Assembly: GCF_050624435.1 (NCBI RefSeq)
Contig: NC_134536.1
Location: forward strand, 131,470,758 to 131,534,757
Length of the DNA: 64,000 nt
DNA from: Tenrec ecaudatus
Taxonomy: Eukaryota > Chordata > Mammalia > Afrosoricida > Tenrecidae
Reading direction: 5' to 3'
Under the pieces are notes generated by a model that saw only the letters and a program-made list of their open reading frames with translations, ran no database searches and was not told the DNA's origin. This document shows positions 11,140 to 23,420 of this stretch, piece after piece. Both the position numbers and the translations under genes were made by a program. Numbering within the stretch: position 1 is the first letter of the stretch; each line of letters starts with the position of its first letter.

Positions 11140-12466
11140 TCTAGAGAGAGCTAACCTAGCTGCGCACCTTCCTGCCTACACAGTGTGCGTCCCGGTGTGG
11201 GCATGCTCACTGCGTTAGCTGATGGACGGGCTCTTGCTCCCCCTGGGCACAAGAGGGGAGGAGTTTGTGAGGGACCTAGGCAGTGGGATGCATCAGAGGG
11301 GGCCGGTCCTACAATGATGATGGAAGACAACTTTCTTTACCTGCTTGTTCCCGCCCCTCCTCCCTCTCACTCCTAGGACACCATGGCCTTTCCAAGGGAG
11401 GAGGGACATTGTTGAAGGGAACTGCAGGAGGTGACTTGCCTCCTGGAACCCCAAGCCATTCCTCCAAGGTCGTTGGTAGGAGCGGGGTCACTAAGTGGGG
11501 TGGGGGTCTTTGTGGCTTTCAGTGAGGTCGTTGGCTTCCCAAGCTGAAAGAGGAACGGGAGAGGGGGCAACTTCGACTTGCTGACTTTTGATTTCCCTCC
11601 TTCTTCATCATTACCTTGGACCAATTGCCTTCTTCTTCTCCTCTCCCCGTTTTCCATTCACCCAACTCCCTCTCGTCTGCCTTTGCCTGGTGTCTTTTGA
11701 TGCTCTGGGGATCTCTGTCCTGGCCCTTCAAGGTCCTTCTCAAACGTTTAATGAGGGACAGAACACATCAGAAGATGTCCTTCTTTCCCGTTGGGACCCT
11801 GAGGCTCACCTAGAAAACAGCGAGGGCAAGAGGATCCTTGTCCCCACCCCCACCCTTCTTGTGTGTTTACTGTGTTAAATATGGAGGTAAGAAAACACCT
11901 CACTCAACAATCTTCATTAAATACACTCATCGTGCTGACCAACCATCCCCCTTCTTGAGTTTTTCCATCACCCTTAACAAGCTCACCATCCCGTTCCTCC
12001 CTGCCTCGTACCAGGATCCCCACTCCCAACATTCCAAGGCACTGTGACATAAACCAGACCCTTAAAGTCCTCAGAGCATCCCCCATGCCCCCACCTCACC
12101 CCAGAGCACTGACTCGGGCGCCCTCACGGTAGGCGTCCTTCTCAGACTGCTCCACCTGTTGAGGAAGAAATGAACCCTCCTTTGCCGCTGAAGGACTCTG
12201 GGAGAAGAGAGGCTATAAACATGAGCTATGCGAATCAATGTTGATACGATTTACTGGGGTGTGTGTGGCTCAGGCAGCAGGAGTTGAACATTTGTCACAC
12301 CCGTGGCAGGGGGCTGGCTGTGGAGGGGAATGCTTTCTCTTGTATGCTTATGAACGACAAAACACTCTCTTCCCTCACGGAGGTGGGAGGACATGGGACG
12401 GCCACGGCTCTATGCCCAGACACACTCGCTCTTGCTCATTCTGAATCTGGTTAAAGCAAGTGAAGC
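11140..12466. other. Unassigned sequence
   Basis: No gene or repeat named. Pyrimidine-rich around 11590-11700. Open frames overlap on both strands without domains. Confidence 0.4.
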
Positions 12467-12610
12467 AAATTCACTGCCATCGAGTTGATTCCTGCTCATG
12501 GTGCCCCAATAGGACAGGGTTGAGCTGCCACCGTGAGCTTCCAAGACTGGTACTCCTTACAGGAGTAGAAAACCTGACCTTTCTCCCAGGTTACAACTTT
12601 CGGTTATATG
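12467..12610 (-). mobile_element. AfroSINE, partial
   Basis: Tail half: actgccatcgagttgattcc, 'aataggacagggttgagctgcc', 'cttacaggagtagaaa'. The tRNA-like head is worn beyond recognition. Confidence 0.75.
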
Positions 12611-12991
12611 TGGATATCAAAGGAACATCAGATTGGGGGTTCCCATCTGCCTTCAGCAAATGACCCATTTGGTGACCTGGGAGAAGGACACACTTTCTCC
12701 CATCTGCAAAGCAAAGTGAGAATTGCAATGTGTTATGAATGGCACCGAGTAGGTGCTCACCGATTGGTACCTAAGGAAACCTTGCCTTCCCAGCAGGGAC
12801 TCCAAGGCATTTTACATCATTGTCTCTCTTCCCTGGTAGCCTAGCAACCTAACAACCCTGGCACACACAGTAGGTGCTCTATGCATATGTGCTGCCTTCC
12901 CTTGGCAGAGACAGAAAGTGATTGTTCAGTTTCCATTCCAAAGCACGCACTGTAGCGCAGATGACATAGCTTCATGCCCATGTCTACTACC
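12611..12991. other. Unassigned sequence with a MIR tail
   Basis: Bases about 12850-12890 (cacagtaggtgctctatgca) resemble the end of MIR. The rest is unassigned. Confidence 0.4.
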
Positions 12992-13341
12992 TGTTATCTT
13001 AGTTATCCAGTGCTACGGCGGCAAAAGTACCAACAGGGGGTGGTTTTCAAGAACAGAAATGTTCTTTCTCACACTTAGGGAGACCAGAGGTTTGCATTGT
13101 GAGACCCCATCCAGGGGCAGGCTCTCTGTAGGCTCGGGGGCAAGTCCTTGCCTCATTTCTTTCTGTACTTGTTTTGCTGGGCCAGCATGTTCTCTTCCTA
13201 TCTCGAGAGTGGTTAGGTTTCCAGCATGCCTTGCATCCATATGATCTCCTTAACATCAAAAGAAAGCCTTACTATCAGGTGGGACTGGGAATTAGGATGC
13301 CAACATACATTGGGGGAGGGGGTGTCATTCAATCCCATGCA
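12992..13341 (-). mobile_element. LTR of MaLR/MLT1-like type
   Basis: Same family as 4886-5265: 'ttatccagtgctacggcggc', 'agggggtggttttcaagaac' and the end 'ggtgtcattcaatcccatgc'. Diverged from the sister copies. Confidence 0.55.
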
Positions 13342-13639
13342 TATTCTTCTGTGTTCTTAGTATAGGCCTCAGAGAAAAACCACTTTCCCCCACCCCTCAG
13401 TTGGGTCCACTGCCAGTTTTCAAAGTGAAGATGGACAGCCTGACTCATCTTGGCTGCCCCTGCTCTCTCCTAGCATCCTTTACCAGCTACATCTGTCTGA
13501 GAGAAGATTCGAACAGCTAACCCTCAGGTGTTGCTACCTCGTCCCGTGCCAGGATGCTGTGGGGGCCCCAGCTGCCGAGGGTAGTCCAAACTCAAGAGGA
13601 ACTCAGATTGTGGAGACCAAAGCCCTCACGGGACTCAAA

Positions 13640-13808
13640 GCAAACCACCTAAACCAGATGCCATGCTGATTGCTGCTCACGAGGAGCCGGATTGCACTCC
13701 TTGGGGCCCTCATGACTGGGACCTTCTTCCAAGGCATTCCTGGGTGGATTTGAACTCTCAACCTTTTGTTATTGGCTGAGCCAGTAACTGCTAGCATCAC
13801 CCAGGGAT
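13640..13808 (-). mobile_element. AfroSINE-like, diverged
   Basis: Contains a 'ggatttgaactctcaacctt' B-box-side segment and a gattgctgctcac tail side. Stronger divergence than other copies, so the boundaries are loose. Confidence 0.5.
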
Positions 13809-13889
13809 CCAGAGGTTACTTCAGGGCTGCAGGACTCCCCAATAAAGGAAGGATCCAGACTCTGCTGTGATGGCACAGAAGATCCCAGA

Positions 13890-13893
<4 letters not shown>

Positions 13894-13928
<35 letters not shown>

Positions 13929-13943
13929 GAGAGAGAGAGAGAG
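13894..13943. repeat. (GT)n followed by (GA)n
   Basis: About 16 GT units, then tata and about 8 GA units. Confidence 0.95.
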
Positions 13944-14010
13944 CCCCACTTGATCTGCTGCCCAGCCCACCAGATGAGATGTACCACAATCATGTCTCAA
14001 ACTCAAAGAT

Positions 14011-14143
14011 CATCACCATGGAGTTGATTCTGACTCATCATTACATAATCTGGGGTTACGGAGGCTGTAAGCAGTTGGTGGGTTTGAACCACCAGCCTCA
14101 TGTTTATCAGCCCAACACCTAACCCACGGTGCCACCAGGGCTC
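14011..14143 (-). mobile_element. AfroSINE
   Basis: caccatggagttgattctga at the tail, 'ggtgggtttgaaccaccagc' in the middle and 'gccaccagggctcct' at the head. Internally shortened. Confidence 0.85.
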
Positions 14144-15049
14144 CTTATAACCGTGCCTAGCTGCTCTCTACTCTTTGGGCTCTGAGCTGGTCCTCGGAGG
14201 CCAGCCCCCTTCGCAGAAACATTTCTGCTCCAAGTTGACATGTTTTGCTTGCTCCTCAGTTCTTGTCAACATTCCTACCCACCTCACAGTCAAGGTCTGG
14301 CTTCTCCCAGGAGAGGGGAGAGGGAGCTGTCCAGAGCTGCCCACCCACCTCCCGGGTTCAGAGAGGCAGAGATCACTGAGTGCCTGAGGAGGCACAGAGA
14401 GGAGGCAATTGTGTAGGAGGGCGTCCCAAGCGTCTCTCGTCCAATTCGGTGATAATTAGTGTCCTCCAAACTAACCATGGTACCTCGGGTGAGAAAGCCA
14501 AGGGACAGGCTAACCAGAGCACTTCACTGTCCTCATTCTTTGTCACCCCACCCTTTCTCCTCCTCAAACACCCAGTGGATTGTCCTGGTTATCCCAATTA
14601 CAAATAAGGAAATGGAGGCTCAGAGAAGAAAGAGCACTTGCCTGAGGGCTTCCAGGGGTTGAGGGACAGGGGTGGGCCCAGAGGCAGGTCTTCTGTCTGC
14701 AAAATCCAGCATTCTCATGGCTACTGGGACAGACAAAACAGAGGACCAGGTGTGCCCAAGCAGCCAGGACAGGAGAGCTGGTGAGAACCGAGTTCTGGGG
14801 CTCCTGAGAGCCAAGGTCAATGACTAGAGAGGAGAAGAGAGGGCAGGACAAGGTATAACTGCAGAGGGGCAGGGCTAGTGCAGTGGGAGGTGGGCATGAG
14901 GCATTCAGGGCCTTGGGGAAAACTCCAGGACCAAGATGCTCAGGTACAGAGGAACTGTGGGGCAGGGCATCATGGAGGGTGAAAGGATAAAGAGATGCCA
15001 TCAGCTGCTCCTTCCCGCCTCTCTCCCCTTGTCCCTACCTCCATTTCTT
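14144..15049. other. Unassigned sequence with a MIR remnant
   Basis: Bases about 14575-14660 (aaggaaatggaggctcagag and following) resemble minus-strand MIR. No gene recognised in the rest. Confidence 0.4.
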
Positions 15050-15255
15050 GGGAGCCCTGGTGGCATAGTGTGTTACACATTGGGCTGCTAACTGCAAGGT
15101 CAGCAGTTCAAAACCACCAACCGCCCCACAGGAGAAAGTTGAAGATTTCTACTCCTGTGAAGAGTTACGGTGTCGAAGCCTACAGAGGCAGGTCAGCCCT
15201 GCCCTAGAGAGTTTCTCTGAGTCAGAATGGACTTGAGGGCAGCGAGTTCATGTGT
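15050..15255 (+). mobile_element. AfroSINE, near full length
   Basis: Head ggagccctggtggcatagtg is almost intact. Then 'aaggtcagcagttcaaaacc', 'agttacggtgtcgaag' and tail 'ctgagtcagaatggact'. One of the clearest copies in the window. Confidence 0.93.
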
Positions 15256-15449
15256 CCTTCCCAGAGTTGGTCCTTGGCACCGCACCGCCCCACTCCCACT
15301 GCCCTAAACACACACTCACTTTCCAAGGCTCCCTGGGGAGCTGGGGAGGTTAGAAGTGACCTACAAAGCCCTGGCCAAAGGTCCTGTGCTCACAGCTAAC
15401 CATCACTCATCACTCATTTCCCCTCCCCTGGACACCCCAGCCCTACCTC

Positions 15450-15620
15450 AGTGTCATCCTAGGGAACTTCTCAACAAAGGTCACATCATTATGCGGGTCA
15501 TCTGGTCAACCTTTCAGGGCCCAATGGAGGTAACTGAGGCCTAGAGTGGAGAGGCAGGCGGCTTGCCTATGGCCAAGCACACAATTGGCTGAATGCTAGA
15601 GGCGGGGAGGCTGGAATATT
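15450..15620 (-). mobile_element. MIR
   Basis: Minus-strand MIR: gaggtaactgaggcctagag, 'ggcttgcctatggccaagca' and the following caattggctgaa. Confidence 0.65.
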
Positions 15621-15779
15621 GGTCTCCAGACCCAGGTCAGCCTCTGTCCCCGCTGCCAGGGCAGGATGGGGGAAACTGGAAGCTCCAGGTGGAACCCGGG
15701 GGGCCCTACCTGGAGGCCTTATTCTGCCCCTTCTGCAGCCTGCCTGGGCCACCCTGTCTGCCAGGCTCCCTCCCCCGCT

Positions 15780-16230
15780 CCTCCCTGCCTTAGTGTTTGC
15801 TGTTTTTAAGCACATCTCACTTCAGTGCTCTTGCTACAGTAAATATCTAATAATCGTTTCAGACTCTATTACTTGCCTCACAAAATAGCGCCTCAAAATG
15901 GTGCTTATTTAATTTTGTGCTGAGAGAGAAAGACTCAGAGGAGGCCGGAAAATGCCTGCCACATCTCATGTCCTGTTGGCTGTGGTCCCGAGAGAAGCAG
16001 GTGGCTGCTTTTGGCCATCGCCTGGCACTGGATACTTCTTTCAGCTACGGGGATATTGCTGCTTTGATGAACCCTCTGAGTCAGTCTCTCCATTCACAAA
16101 AGCTGTCGAACGGAGCCCGCCTGTGCGCTTCTCTGTGACGTGTGTGAGAACGCAAGGGAGAGCTTTCAGGTCGAAGCGAAGCGACGCTCCGGCTATTAAT
16201 GTATGGGTATAAAATGCGCAGGCACACACG
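15780..16230. promoter_or_regulatory. Candidate conserved non-coding element
   Basis: Repeat-free, AT-rich block (15850-15915) with homeodomain-like cores (aataatcg, ttatttaatt) next to an unusually CpG-rich arm (16095-16195: gtcgaac, gacgtg, gtcgaagcgaagcgacg). No coding frame. Resembles a developmental enhancer in style only. Confidence 0.3.
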
Positions 16231-16559
16231 TGTGTCTCCGTGTCATGGATCCATGCGTATGCATGCATGAACTTGACCAGGAAAGTGTGTCCCTGGTCTT
16301 AATGCTCCCAAGCAGCAAATCATCCCCCAACTGGTCCCCAGAAAACTGGTCACAGCTGGCGGCCCCAACATCCTAATGATCCCGTCAACACGACTCCCTC
16401 CAGAGTGATCCCACAGTCATGCTCATCGTTCACGTCCAGGAGCTAGATATTTTTTATGTCCATTGTACAGATGAGCATGGTGGGGTCCAGAGCGCTGACA
16501 GCACGGACTGATGTTCAAACACCGGGAGGGTTGAAGCGCCAGAGCCCAGAGCAGAGGGA

Positions 16560-16700
16560 CGGGAGAGCCTGGATTGAGCCTTCATCATCTGATTTGAATC
16601 CCAATTTCAGCACTTACTAGGGGGGAACATTCAGGCAGCAGCTGATCTCTCCTGATCCGTGGTTTCCTCCCAGCAAAATGGGGCTTGTGTTGTTAATCTG
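16560..16700 (+). mobile_element. MIR
   Basis: gatttgaatcccaatttcag, 'cacttactag' and 'gtttcctcccagcaaaatgg' follow MIR order. Confidence 0.7.
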
Positions 16701-16875
16701 GAACTCCCAAGGGTGGGGAATGAAAAGTTTTAATGCGTTGATGGGAGACTGATACATGATAATGGATGGGAATGTCTTTAGCCCAATATCTGGCCCCTGA
16801 AAAGCACTCATGATGCTCAGTCTTCCTATGATTGGCTAGCCCAAGCCATGCCCCTGCCTGCGCTCCCAGCTGTCC

Positions 16876-17082
16876 TCACTGTCAGCAAGTCTACTCTGCC
16901 CCATGGGGACCCACCCTACACAGGACACAGTAGAACTGCCCTTTTGGATTTCCGAGGCTTTAAGTCTTTATGAGAGCAGAAAGTCCCTTTCTCCCTGGGA
17001 GGTGCTGGTGGTTTCAAACTGGTGACCGTGTGGTTAGCGGCACAATGTGAATTCGCCACGCCAGCCATTCACTAGGGCTCCT
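16876..17082 (-). mobile_element. AfroSINE
   Basis: Tail ccccatggggacccacccta, 'cagtagaactgcccttttgg', 'gctggtggtttcaaactggt' and head 'tcactagggctcct'. Confidence 0.85.
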
Positions 17083-17191
17083 CGTCTCAGCTACAAGAGC
17101 ATAAGCGTGCCCTGGTTCTGCCCTGAGCCGTGCAGGGTGCCAGCAGATCCACAGTTGGACACCAGTTTGGCCTCGGGCTCCCTTTATATTC

Positions 17192-17594
17192 TGTTATGGA
17201 TTTGATTGTGCAGAAAATATACGTATTGAAATCCAGCTCCGGAATCTGTGTTGAAGTCCTAGTCCTGCTGCTTGTAAATAGGATCCTGTTTGGAAAGATT
17301 TCCCTACTCATGTTCATTAGCCCCGAGTAGGTGTGTCCCCAATCTAATCCTCTCTGAGCCAGTAAAGGAGGGGGAAGAACACAGAGACACACGGGAAGAC
17401 AGACAGCCGAGTCAACTACAGCTACCCAGAGTGCTGGCAGCTACTTGAAGCTGAAATCCACTTCCCCCAAGAGCCGTGCCCTGGATTCAGGGCTCTAGCC
17501 TTCGGAACTGAGCACACACAAAATCCTTTTCTGGGAAGCCCTCTCCCCGCTGGTGGTGTCTGTGCCACTGGAGCAGCACAAGGGGCCCGAGACA
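17192..17594 (+). mobile_element. LTR of MaLR/MLT-like type
   Basis: Starts tgttatggatttgattgtg, continues 'gttgaagtcctagtcctgct' and ends near 'gcagcacaaggggcccgaga'. The plan matches common mammalian MLT-class LTRs. No target duplication seen. Confidence 0.6.
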
Positions 17595-17689
17595 AGCTCT
17601 TCAAATGTACCGAGGCCTCCAAAGAGCATCTGTTGGCGTGTGGCTATAGGTACGTGTGTACCTGTCGATGGAGAAACCCACCCGCTCTC

Positions 17690-17960
17690 TCCTGATTGGT
17701 TTATTTGAACAGAATCACAAACTCATCAGAGGCTGGCACAAATCATCCACACAGGCGATAGAGGTACAGTTTAGTGATGTCAATCCCGCTAATCATCTCG
17801 CGAAACCATCGCCCATAAGCATTGTCAAGTCGCCGTCTCTGTGAGCGGGAAGCCATTGCGGCAGGTGCTAAGGCTGTTTCTCCCCCTCCTAAAGCGACCA
17901 CTAATTAGCTCGGCTTTCAATGCCCCACAATACACAGTTTACTAGAAACAGCGATGTCTC
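17690..17960. promoter_or_regulatory. Candidate conserved non-coding element
   Basis: Repeat-free block with an inverted CCAAT-type site (ctgattggtttattt), 'gctaatcatctcgcgaaacc' and a 'ccactaattagctcgg' homeodomain-like site. No coding frame. Inference only. Confidence 0.28.

Positions 17961-18806
<846 letters not shown>

Positions 18807-18839
<33 letters not shown>
18807..18839. repeat. (CA)16 microsatellite
   Basis: Uninterrupted CA units. Confidence 0.97.
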
Positions 18840-18841
<2 letters not shown>

Positions 18842-19348
18842 CAGAAGTTCCCACCAGCCCTTGCGGAGGTGAGGACATCAGCAGGAGCAGGACTTCCTTT
18901 GAGGGTCTTTTTATTGGCATGGGGCATTCCCCGATGTCTCCCACTAGACCTTTCCATCCATGTTGTTGGGGCACATGCCCCTTCTTCAACCACTGGCCAG
19001 AGAAACAGAATCATCACAGCTGACTTCCAGGTGCCGGTCATCAGGGCTGTGCCTCCCTGGGAGGACATCTGGACACACGGGGAGTCAGTCCTTTTCGGGC
19101 GTGCTAACACTGGGGGCCTCTGCGTGCATGTAGTAGGGACAGAGAGGATAGACATCTTGTCATGTCATGGACATTATTGCCCATTAGGAAGCACTGGACA
19201 CTGACCGAGGTCTGAGGACAGGGAAACCTTCCCTGTATACATAGTCCTGGGAGGAGGGTCCACATGAACACAAAACCAGGGCTCTGCCAGGAAAACAAAG
19301 CAGGCAGCAGATTTGGGACCATGTTGAACTACTTTATTTGTAATTTCT
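18840..19348. other. Unassigned sequence
   Basis: No gene or repeat recognised. Frames on both strands overlap. Confidence 0.35.
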
Positions 19349-19500
19349 GGAGGAGTCCCTGTGGGAGAAAAAGCAGGCTTTCTACTCCCATAAAGAGTGA
19401 CGGTCTGAAATCCCACAGGGGCAGTTCTACCCTGACTGATAGGATCGGGTCGCTGTGCGTTGTCCTCAACTCAGTGGCTGTAAGTTTGGTTTGGTTTTGG
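19349..19500 (+). mobile_element. AfroSINE, partial
   Basis: 'gtgggagaaaaagcaggctt', 'ctactcccataaagagtgac', 'ggcagttctaccctga' and tail 'caactcagtggctgtaagtt'. The tRNA-like head is lost. Confidence 0.8.
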
Positions 19501-19506
19501 GGGGAG

Positions 19507-19690
19507 GTGAGTCCCTGGGTGGTGCAAAGCATGAAGCAGAGGACTATCAGCCTTCTGAAGGGAGACTGTGCAAACCCACCTGGAAGTATCTCAGAGGCAG
19601 ATCTGGCAACCTGCTTCCAAAAGATGGCAGCCTCAGTGTCCCCATGGGCACTGCACGATGCGATGATGCACACAGGGGACCCCGTGCATC
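19507..19690 (+). mobile_element. AfroSINE variant (gtccctgggtggtgcaaa head)
   Basis: Directly follows the previous SINE in the same orientation. Head gtccctgggtggtgcaaagc and 'caaacccacctggaagtatc' belong to a second AfroSINE subfamily, also seen at 53905 and 31304. Confidence 0.7.
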
Positions 19691-19897
19691 AGAGGAACAG
19701 GCTCCACAACAACTCACAACCACCAGTTCTCCTCAGGGTCTCAGAGCCAGGGTCTGCTGATGATCTTCTCCTCTGACCAGCCGGTGGTGGTGTGAAGGGC
19801 TTGCATGGGAAGAACACTAGCCTTGTTCTTTGAAAGGCTATCCTCCCCTCCCACACATCTCCCCTGCCCCCTCCATAATATGCTGTTTCAACTACCA

Positions 19898-20050
19898 TCA
19901 GCTCTATGCCAACTCAAAGAGACCCAATAGGATAGGTAGATGTGCCCCTTAGGGCTTCTGAAGCTCTACAGCTTCACGGAAACTGAAAGCCTCATTCTTC
20001 TACCCCGGTGTGGGCTGGTGGTTTTGAATTGTCGACTTTGTGTTAGTTTT
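19898..20050 (-). mobile_element. AfroSINE, partial
   Basis: Tail side 'tgccaactcaaagagaccca', then 'ggctggtggttttgaattgt'. The head is replaced by an LTR-like scrap (20045-20110, containing ggaggtgtgtccccaatcta). Confidence 0.75.
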
Positions 20051-20607
20051 TATATTCATTAGGCCCGAGGAGGTGTGTCCCCAATCTACTAGGTAGCCCA
20101 ACCATAGCCCACTATGATAGCACAAAATTTAAAACAAGCACACAAAAAGTGCCCCAATGAAGAAAAGACTTGTTTCCAAACACGATGGCTGTTATTGTGT
20201 GTTCTGCTGCCAATGCTGTTTACCAAGCCATGGCCCTGTGTGTCTTTAAAACCAGGCATTCGTTTTAAGAAAGTGACAGCAATTGTTTTAATTATAAAAT
20301 AGAGTGGGTGTGGAAAAATAAACCAAGATGGTCCAGCTCCAACACCCAAGGACATCCGCTGTTAGCGCTCTGTTGGGTGTATCTTTCCAGCCCCGCGGCT
20401 CCAAGCAGACAAACATGAAAAGATTGGAGATTGCTCTCCATATGCATTTTTTTATACCCCAGAGAGACTCAGGGGTATCTAATATCCACAGCCAGACTTT
20501 CCAAGTTCAGCAAGATTGAGGATTCAGAACATTACGAGGAGCAAGGGGATGGAGCTCTTTTGCGCAGGGCAGAGCGGGCTTGGTGAAAACTGGGGAACTG
20601 ACCCTTC
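20051..20607. other. Unassigned sequence with an LTR scrap
   Basis: 20045-20110 resembles the interior of the LTR at 17192. The rest is unique-looking. Confidence 0.35.
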
Positions 20608-20968
20608 ACCACTTGTCTGTCAGATTGTCAGACTGCGGTGGCTTGTGTGTGGCTGTCATGCTGGAGTCCACAGCACAGGGAGTTCAAATGTCAGCGGGTC
20701 TCCCCACAGGAACACGTTTCAGCGGAGCTTCCAGATTAAGAACAGGCCGTGAAGAAGGAATCGGCTGTCCACTTTGGAGCAAGTAGCTGCTGTGGTCAGG
20801 AGAGACCAGTCCCTGGAAAAGGACATCATGCTTGGTAAAGTAGAGGGCCAGTGGATGAGGGAAAGGCCCTCGATGAGATGGATGGACACTGTGATTGTAA
20901 CCATGGGCTCAGGCATGGGAACAATGGCGGGGATGGCGCAGGACCCAGCCATGTTCCATCCTGTTGCT
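20608..20968 (+). mobile_element. Internally deleted RTE-type element
   Basis: Leader (cttgtctgtcagattgtcag, 'gtttcagcggagcttccaga') is joined directly to the RTE 3' end ('gagaccagtccctggaaaag', 'gatggatggacactgtgatt'). The coding middle is absent, as at 1728-2100. This looks like a non-autonomous RTE derivative. Confidence 0.75.
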
Positions 20969-21285
20969 TAGGAGCACAACCTTCTGGATGGTATTTAAAA
21001 ATAGCAACAGCAGCTTTGCACTCCATAGCCCACGGGGAGGTGAAGGGAACCATGGGGACCATGAGCGGCTTCTTGTGACAGGGTAGTCCTCGGTCTTGTG
21101 ACCAGTCTAGGAGAGAACCCCCGAACAACATTTTCCACTGAGCCCACTCACCCCTATCTCCCTCTGGCATCCCATGTGCCCAGCACCCAGGATGTAGAAG
21201 GAAGTCCTTCCAATCCTGACACATTTCCTCACTTGTAAAACGGGGAGGGGTTGGGATTCTCAGCAGGTCCTTCTCAGTTCTAACT
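20969..21285. other. Unassigned sequence with a MIR scrap
   Basis: 21215-21270 (catttcctcacttgtaaaac) is a short MIR piece. The rest is unassigned. Confidence 0.45.
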
Positions 21286-21437
21286 AGCTGGAAGGTTAGC
21301 AGTTTGAAGCCACCCAGAGGTACTTCGGAATACAGGTCTGGAGGTCTTCTTTCAAAAGATCCCAGACTTGAAAATCCTCCGCAGGGGCTCTGCCCTTCAC
21401 ACTGGGGTCACCATGAGTCGGAACAGGCTCGTGGAGG
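21286..21437 (+). mobile_element. AfroSINE, partial
   Basis: 'ggaaggttagcagtttgaag', 'ccacccagaggtacttcgga' and the tail 'caccatgagtcggaacagg'. The tail is close to the RTE 3' tail. Confidence 0.8.
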
Positions 21438-21981
21438 TGGGAGTGACTGCCCACACTGGCCGCTTGCTGGTCGGCCCCACTCTCCGCTCTGAACTCCTCT
21501 GGATATCTGCAGTCTCCTCCACTACCCCCCACCCCACCCTGAGGGAGTCAAGGCGAGCTTTAGGCCCTCCAGGGGGAGAGGAGATTCTGGGCTAGGTGTC
21601 CCTCAGGAAGAGGACAATGCTGAACTCCCCTGAGAACCATTCTAGCTCCCAACACGGAGACTCGGCCCTACCACCTCCTCATCTCTCTGCCTCCCTCCCT
21701 GGTACCCCAAGCCCTCTGAGCTCCCGGGGTCTCTCCGCATACCTCCCAGTCTCCCTCTGTGCGGACCCCTCCTTCTGCTCCACACAGCTTCCTGTGTGAT
21801 GGGAAAGGTTAAGTGGAGACACGCTCTCCCTGTCTGTAGCGATAGAGACGCAACCACGCTCTCCCCTAATCAAGCTGTCAGGCCTGATTAGGCTGCCTCA
21901 AGACAGCTCCCAGCCCAGCCAGCAGAGCAGGCGGGAAGCTCCCAGCCCAGCCAGTGACGTTTGCCATTACACACGCACATG
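21438..21981. other. Unassigned GC-moderate sequence
   Basis: No gene or repeat recognised. Confidence 0.35.
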
Positions 21982-22026
21982 CTCACTCACTCACTCACTC
22001 ACTCACTCACTCACTCACTCACTCAC
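21982..22026. repeat. (CTCA)n tetranucleotide repeat
   Basis: About eleven CTCA/TCAC units. Confidence 0.95.
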
Positions 22027-22164
22027 ACACTCACCCTAGATGGGACCTGGAGGCATCTTGTTGTCACAGGGGGAACCTATCTACGCAGAGAATGCCAATC
22101 CTTGGGCAACCGCATGCCCACCAATGACTCCTCCATCCAGTCCTCACTGTATGGATGGATGGCC

Positions 22165-22265
22165 TCTTCTGGGACAGGGCCTGTTCCAGGTGCTGGGCAG
22201 CATCTGAGGACACCGGTGGCAGAATCGCTTGGCCTCCTAGAGCTTGCAGACAGCTGACAGTCAAT
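22165..22265. mobile_element. L2/MIR-like ancient repeat scrap
   Basis: 'ctgttccaggtgctgggcag' followed by 'ctagagcttgcagaca' resembles the widespread mammalian motif of L2-type repeats. Confidence 0.4.
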
Positions 22266-22475
22266 GATACAGTAGGATACTGTTATCATTAGTTGTCATG
22301 TCATTGGCACTGCCTGATGGCAACCTCATGTGGCCTCACCGTTTCTCTTGATCATTGGACTGTTGGGTCTACCCAATGTGTGGAAAGCCCTCTGGATCAC
22401 AACAGTACAGCCAGTAGGATGAAGACACGAAGTGCTTGGAAAACAAGGATGAGAGAGAGAATGGGAAGGGACAGG

Positions 22476-22979
22476 TGTGTTAATCTGGGTAGACTAGAGC
22501 GATGAATTCATAAACACCCATATGTGTATAAAAAAGAGATTTATATAAAGAATAATTGTACATTAAGAAAACACCCCAGCCCAGTCCAAATCAAGTTCAT
22601 AAGTCTTATATTAGGCCATATGTCTGATACCAATCTATAAATTCCTCTTCAGACTCACAAGACACATGCAATGACACCGGGTTAAGGATGATCATGGGCC
22701 AAGGGGTGGAAAGTCTTATGGATCCAGTGGTGTTGTAAGCATCTCAGCACTGGTTGGAGGCTCCGCATGACTCCTCCAGCTCAGGGCACCAGTGTAGCTC
22801 CATGTGTCTTATCAGCTGCAATGTCTCACAGGGAGTGAGAGTATGCCCTGCCTCCAATGAGCTCTTTATCTCCTTAGCACCTCCAAATGAGGTCATCAAG
22901 CTGCAGCCTGATTGACAGGCTAGACTCCACCCCTTCACTTTTAAGTCTCAAATTGACAACAGCTTATGTAACCACCACA
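22476..22979 (-). mobile_element. Solo LTR, family A
   Basis: Runs from TGTGTTAATCTGGG to ACCACCACA (504 bp). The direct repeat acagg flanks it (22471-22475 and 22977-22981), though the right copy overlaps the element end by three bases. The TATAAA-type signal sits near the plus-strand left end, giving the minus orientation. Confidence 0.75.
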
Positions 22980-23214
22980 GGCATGGGAATACTGAAGGGG
23001 CTGGGTGGGGTGCATCCCAGGCTGATGCATGGAGGTCCCATGGGTGGGGCGCACAGCTGCCTTACAGAGAGCAGCTTCATGTGACCTTTGGAACGAAGCT
23101 CTCCAGCTCTGTCTTCTGGGTGGGTCCTGACTGCTAACCTGTTAGCCCATTGTTGGTAAGAGACTCCACATCTCATTGTCACCAGAAAGGACCCTTGCCC
23201 TGAGAAGTTCTACT

Positions 23215-23420
23215 CTCAGGAGCAGAGGGCTCTGGCTCAAGCTGCCTCTGTCCCTGACCAGCTCGGTGACTTGGGGTGGGTCGCTGTATTTCATCTATAA
23301 AATGGGATATCGAGCCCAGTGGCTTCTTTGGAGGTTGTGGTGCAGGGAGGGTGTGAAGTCTGTGGACTGCTCGGAGCTGTGCCTGGCAGAGTCTCAGCCC
23401 CTGAGGGTGGGTATTAGTCA
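23215..23420 (+). mobile_element. MIR, near full length
   Basis: gagggctctggctcaagctg, 'ctcggtgacttggggtgggt', 'tttcatctataaaatgggat' and 'ctgtgcctggcagagtctca' follow the MIR consensus end to end. Confidence 0.88.

Noticed and set aside
15050..15255. tRNA gene (B-box-like ggtcagcagttcaaaacc)
   Set aside because: It is the tRNA-like head of an AfroSINE; no cloverleaf or CCA-end context.
21982..22026. CRISPR-like short repeat array
   Set aside because: Plain tetranucleotide microsatellite without spacers, in a mammalian genome.
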